From Klebsiella indica (GTDB taxonomy: Bacteria; Pseudomonadota; Gammaproteobacteria; Enterobacterales; Enterobacteriaceae), in contig NZ_VCHQ01000017.1 of the NCBI RefSeq assembly GCF_005860775.1, positions 62,001 through 126,000 of the forward strand: a stretch of DNA of 64,000 nt, in the 5' to 3' direction. Of this stretch, positions 62,077 through 64,000 are shown piece by piece. A model generated the notes under the pieces. The model saw nothing but the letters and a program-made list of their open reading frames with translations. It had not been told where the DNA came from and made no database searches. The stretch's first letter is position 1. Every line of letters starts with the position of its first letter. A program made the translations under genes and the position numbers.

Positions 62077-62562
62077 TCAGATAGCTTTCGCCATCTTCAA
62101 ATTGAAGGGACTCACTTGCCAGTTAAATATACCTTTACCGTCATCATCAAGTGTGACGCAGGCAATCGCCGAGGTGGCGAACATCGGCGGCGTTTCTCCC
62201 GGGCACAGCTCTGAAACGAGGTAGCCGACGAGCGGCAGGTGAGACACGACCAACGCCGTTGCCACCCCCTCATTTGCCAGCGCCTGAAGATAAGCACTGA
62301 CGATACCAACATCGCCGCACGGCGTCAGTTCCGGCATGACGTCGACATCTTTTGGCAGACTCATGCACTCCCTGACGATCTCCAGCGTCTGTTCCGCACG
62401 CAGGTAGGGACTGACCAGAACCCGCTCAATATCCACTTTTTGGCTTTTCAGCCAGGTTGCCATCTGATGCGACTCATCGCAACCACAGACGGTTAATGGA
62501 CGAACCGAGTCACTGGCTGCATCGAGGGCAGCGTCGCCGTGACGCATGATAAAAACTTGCAT
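62077..62562 (-). CDS. sixA: phosphohistidine phosphatase SixA
   Basis: SixA (161 aa) is a histidine-phosphatase-superfamily enzyme that removes phosphate from phosphohistidines, including those of the nitrogen PTS or ArcB. The RHG motif with His8 (MQVFIMRHGDAALDA) and VVSHLPLVGYL with the second catalytic His are visible. It is convergent with smrB, 20 bp away. Confidence 0.96.
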   Translation of the reverse strand: MQVFIMRHGDAALDAASDSVRPLTVCGCDESHQMATWLKSQKVDIERVLVSPYLRAEQTLEIVRECMSLPKDVDVMPELTPCGDVGIVSAYLQALANEGVATALVVSHLPLVGYLVSELCPGETPPMFATSAIACVTLDDDGKGIFNWQVSPFNLKMAKAI

Positions 62563-62784
62563 ATTGCACCGCTTTTGTTAACCAGAAGCACCGCTGTCTT
62601 ACCCGCGCAGACAATACACGGGCGACCCGGTGGCCGGGCATTGTGCCTGATCCATTCCACGAATGAAATGCTGTTTTTTACCTCAATGGCGTAAGTATAG
62701 TCAACCATTGCTTACAAAATAGACAGAAGACAACATCATCCATTACCGGAATACATAACCGGATTCACCTTCTTTGACCTCAAC

Positions 62785-64000
62785 TTAGCTCGTCCGTTCA
62801 TTCGTGGGCCAGAAGGTTGCCCCCTGTTTAGCCATATGTAATAAAGTGTCACATGGTGTAAAACGCGGGCCGTACTGTGCGGCGAGGCGCTGCAAAATCG
62901 CCACAACCTCTCCTGCGCCCAGCATATCCATATAGCGAAACGGGCCACCAAGAAACGGCGGGAAACCAATGCCAAACACCGCGCCGAGATCGCCGTCACG
63001 GGCGCTACGAATAATCTGCTCATCGAAACAACGCGCCGCTTCGTTGAGCATCATCATCACACAACGTTCCGCCACCTGCTGCGCGGACAAGCGCGCCTGT
63101 GGAGAAGAGACCCCCAGCAAAGGATAAACAGCCGGGTCGGGCCGTTTTTTGCTTTTACGCCCTTTTGTCTTATAAAGATACAAACCCCGGTTATTTTTTC
63201 TACCTTTGCGATCGTCATTCAGAATCGAGCTAATGATGTTTGCTGGCGGGCTAAAACGTTCCCCCCAGGCCGCTTCCAGCACGGGGATAATTTTGGTGCC
63301 AGTATCGATTCCCACTTCATCGAGCAACTGAACAGGGCCAACCGGAAAACCGAACTTCACCAGAGCGTTATCGATATGCTCAATCGGTTCACCTTCCGTT
63401 AATAAATGCATCGCTTCATTAATATAAGGAGCCAGAATGCGGTTAACATAAAAACCTGCTTTGTCGGCAACAACGATAGGCGTTTTCCCTTGCAGCTTCG
63501 CCAGTTTCACCACCGTTGCAATCGTTTGTTGATCGGTACCGGCATGGGGAATCACCTCCACCAGCGGCATTTTTTCTACCGGGCTGAAGAAGTGTAGCCC
63601 GATAACCCGCTGCGGCCTGCTCGCCAGAGCCGCAATCTCGCCGATCGGTAATGATGACGTATTCGATGCAAAGATGGTCTCCGCATGACAGTGCTGCTCA
63701 ACTTCACGCACCATTTTTTGCTTAAGGGAAAGGTCTTCAAATACCGCTTCGATCACCACATCGCGGTGAGCAAATCCCTGGTAATCCAGAGAGCCGGAAA
63801 TGAGCGCCAACTGACGATCGCGCTCGCTGGCCCGCAGATAGCGGCGGCGAACCTGCTTGTCGAGCAGGTCCCAGCTGTACCTCAGTGCGTGATTAATCCC
63901 GCCATGATTAATGTCCTTAATACGTACTGGCAGCCCTCCCCTGCACGCGGTAACCCAGGCGATGCCACCGCCCATTAATCCGCCGCCAAGAACGCCAACG
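62785..64000 (-). CDS. fadJ: fatty acid oxidation complex alpha subunit FadJ, C-terminal part
   Basis: This is the C-terminal part (about 404 residues) of FadJ, the anaerobic fatty acid oxidation multienzyme (enoyl-CoA hydratase plus 3-hydroxyacyl-CoA dehydrogenase). The window starts inside the NAD-binding motif [14 protein letters not shown]. It then shows the dehydrogenase catalytic region [13 protein letters not shown] and the C-terminal dehydrogenase domain ([21 protein letters not shown]). The frame is open to the right edge, so the hydratase half and true start lie outside. Family length is about 714 residues. Confidence 0.95.
   Translation of the reverse strand, partial: VGVLGGGLMGGGIAWVTACRGGLPVRIKDINHGGINHALRYSWDLLDKQVRRRYLRASERDRQLALISGSLDYQGFAHRDVVIEAVFEDLSLKQKMVREVEQHCHAETIFASNTSSLPIGEIAALASRPQRVIGLHFFSPVEKMPLVEVIPHAGTDQQTIATVVKLAKLQGKTPIVVADKAGFYVNRILAPYINEAMHLLTEGEPIEHIDNALVKFGFPVGPVQLLDEVGIDTGTKIIPVLEAAWGERFSPPANIISSILNDDRKGRKNNRGLYLYKTKGRKSKKRPDPAVYPLLGVSSPQARLSAQQVAERCVMMMLNEAARCFDEQIIRSARDGDLGAVFGIGFPPFLGGPFRYMDMLGAGEVVAILQRLAAQYGPRFTPCDTLLHMAKQGATFWPTNERTS

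Overview
The window is a 64 kb stretch of chromosomal core from a gamma-proteobacterium of the family Enterobacteriaceae, close to Salmonella and Citrobacter. The gene order (nuo operon, lrhA, alaA, yfbRSTUV, ackA-pta, yfcDEFG, folX, his/arg permease, ubiX, purF-cvpA, dedD-folC-accD-dedA, truA-usg-pdxB, flk, fabB/mnmC, epmC, mepA, aroC, prmB, smrB, sixA, fadJ) is the Escherichia/Salmonella order. The main difference from E. coli K-12 is at pta-yfcD, where a transketolase/PTS/LacI cassette sits instead of yfcC. Salmonella is known to carry such a cassette there. Several proteins (HisJ, ArgT, HisP, Flk, LrhA, HxpA) differ from the S. Typhimurium and E. coli proteins as I remember them, so I leave genus and species open. 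There are no tRNA or rRNA genes, prophages, transposases or CRISPR arrays.

Layout. 1-14210 (minus strand): the respiratory complex I operon nuoABCDEFGHIJKLMN, with nuoN cut by the window edge. Repeat-like or palindromic DNA lies at the nuoF-nuoG and nuoL-nuoM junctions. 14211-16750: the nuo leader, the LysR regulator lrhA with an unusual effector domain, and a gene-free region of about 960 bp. 16751-22315: alaA and yfbR (plus strand), then yfbS, yfbT(hxpA), yfbU and yfbV (minus strand). 22655-26273: ackA-pta, separated by an ERIC element carrying extra internal DNA. 26382-31619: a split transketolase, an ascorbate-family PTS (EIIA, EIIB, EIIC) and a divergent LacI-type regulator, with palindromic operators and a CRP-like site between them. 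31783-35818: yfcD, yfcE, yfcF, yfcG, folX, yfcH. 36384-40454: hisPMQJ and argT, the basic amino acid ABC importer, with a sigma-54 promoter and an NtrC-type site upstream of argT. 40732-50650 (minus strand): ubiX, purF, cvpA, dedD, folC, accD, dedA, truA, usg, pdxB. 50774-56516: flk, yfcJ, fabB, mnmC. 56787-62562: yfcL, epmC, yfcA, mepA, aroC, prmB, smrB, sixA. 62785-64000: the C-terminal part of fadJ.

The genes serve central metabolism: NADH oxidation (nuo), acetate overflow (ackA-pta), purine, folate, pyridoxal, chorismate and fatty acid synthesis, amino acid uptake, and tRNA or protein modification. The one accessory metabolic unit is the PTS/transketolase cassette. Its layout predicts uptake with phosphorylation of a sugar that is then cleaved directly by a dedicated transketolase. 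The other non-coding structure is mostly repeats: a REP, an ERIC, three related BIME-like copies, and a C-rich palindromic element.
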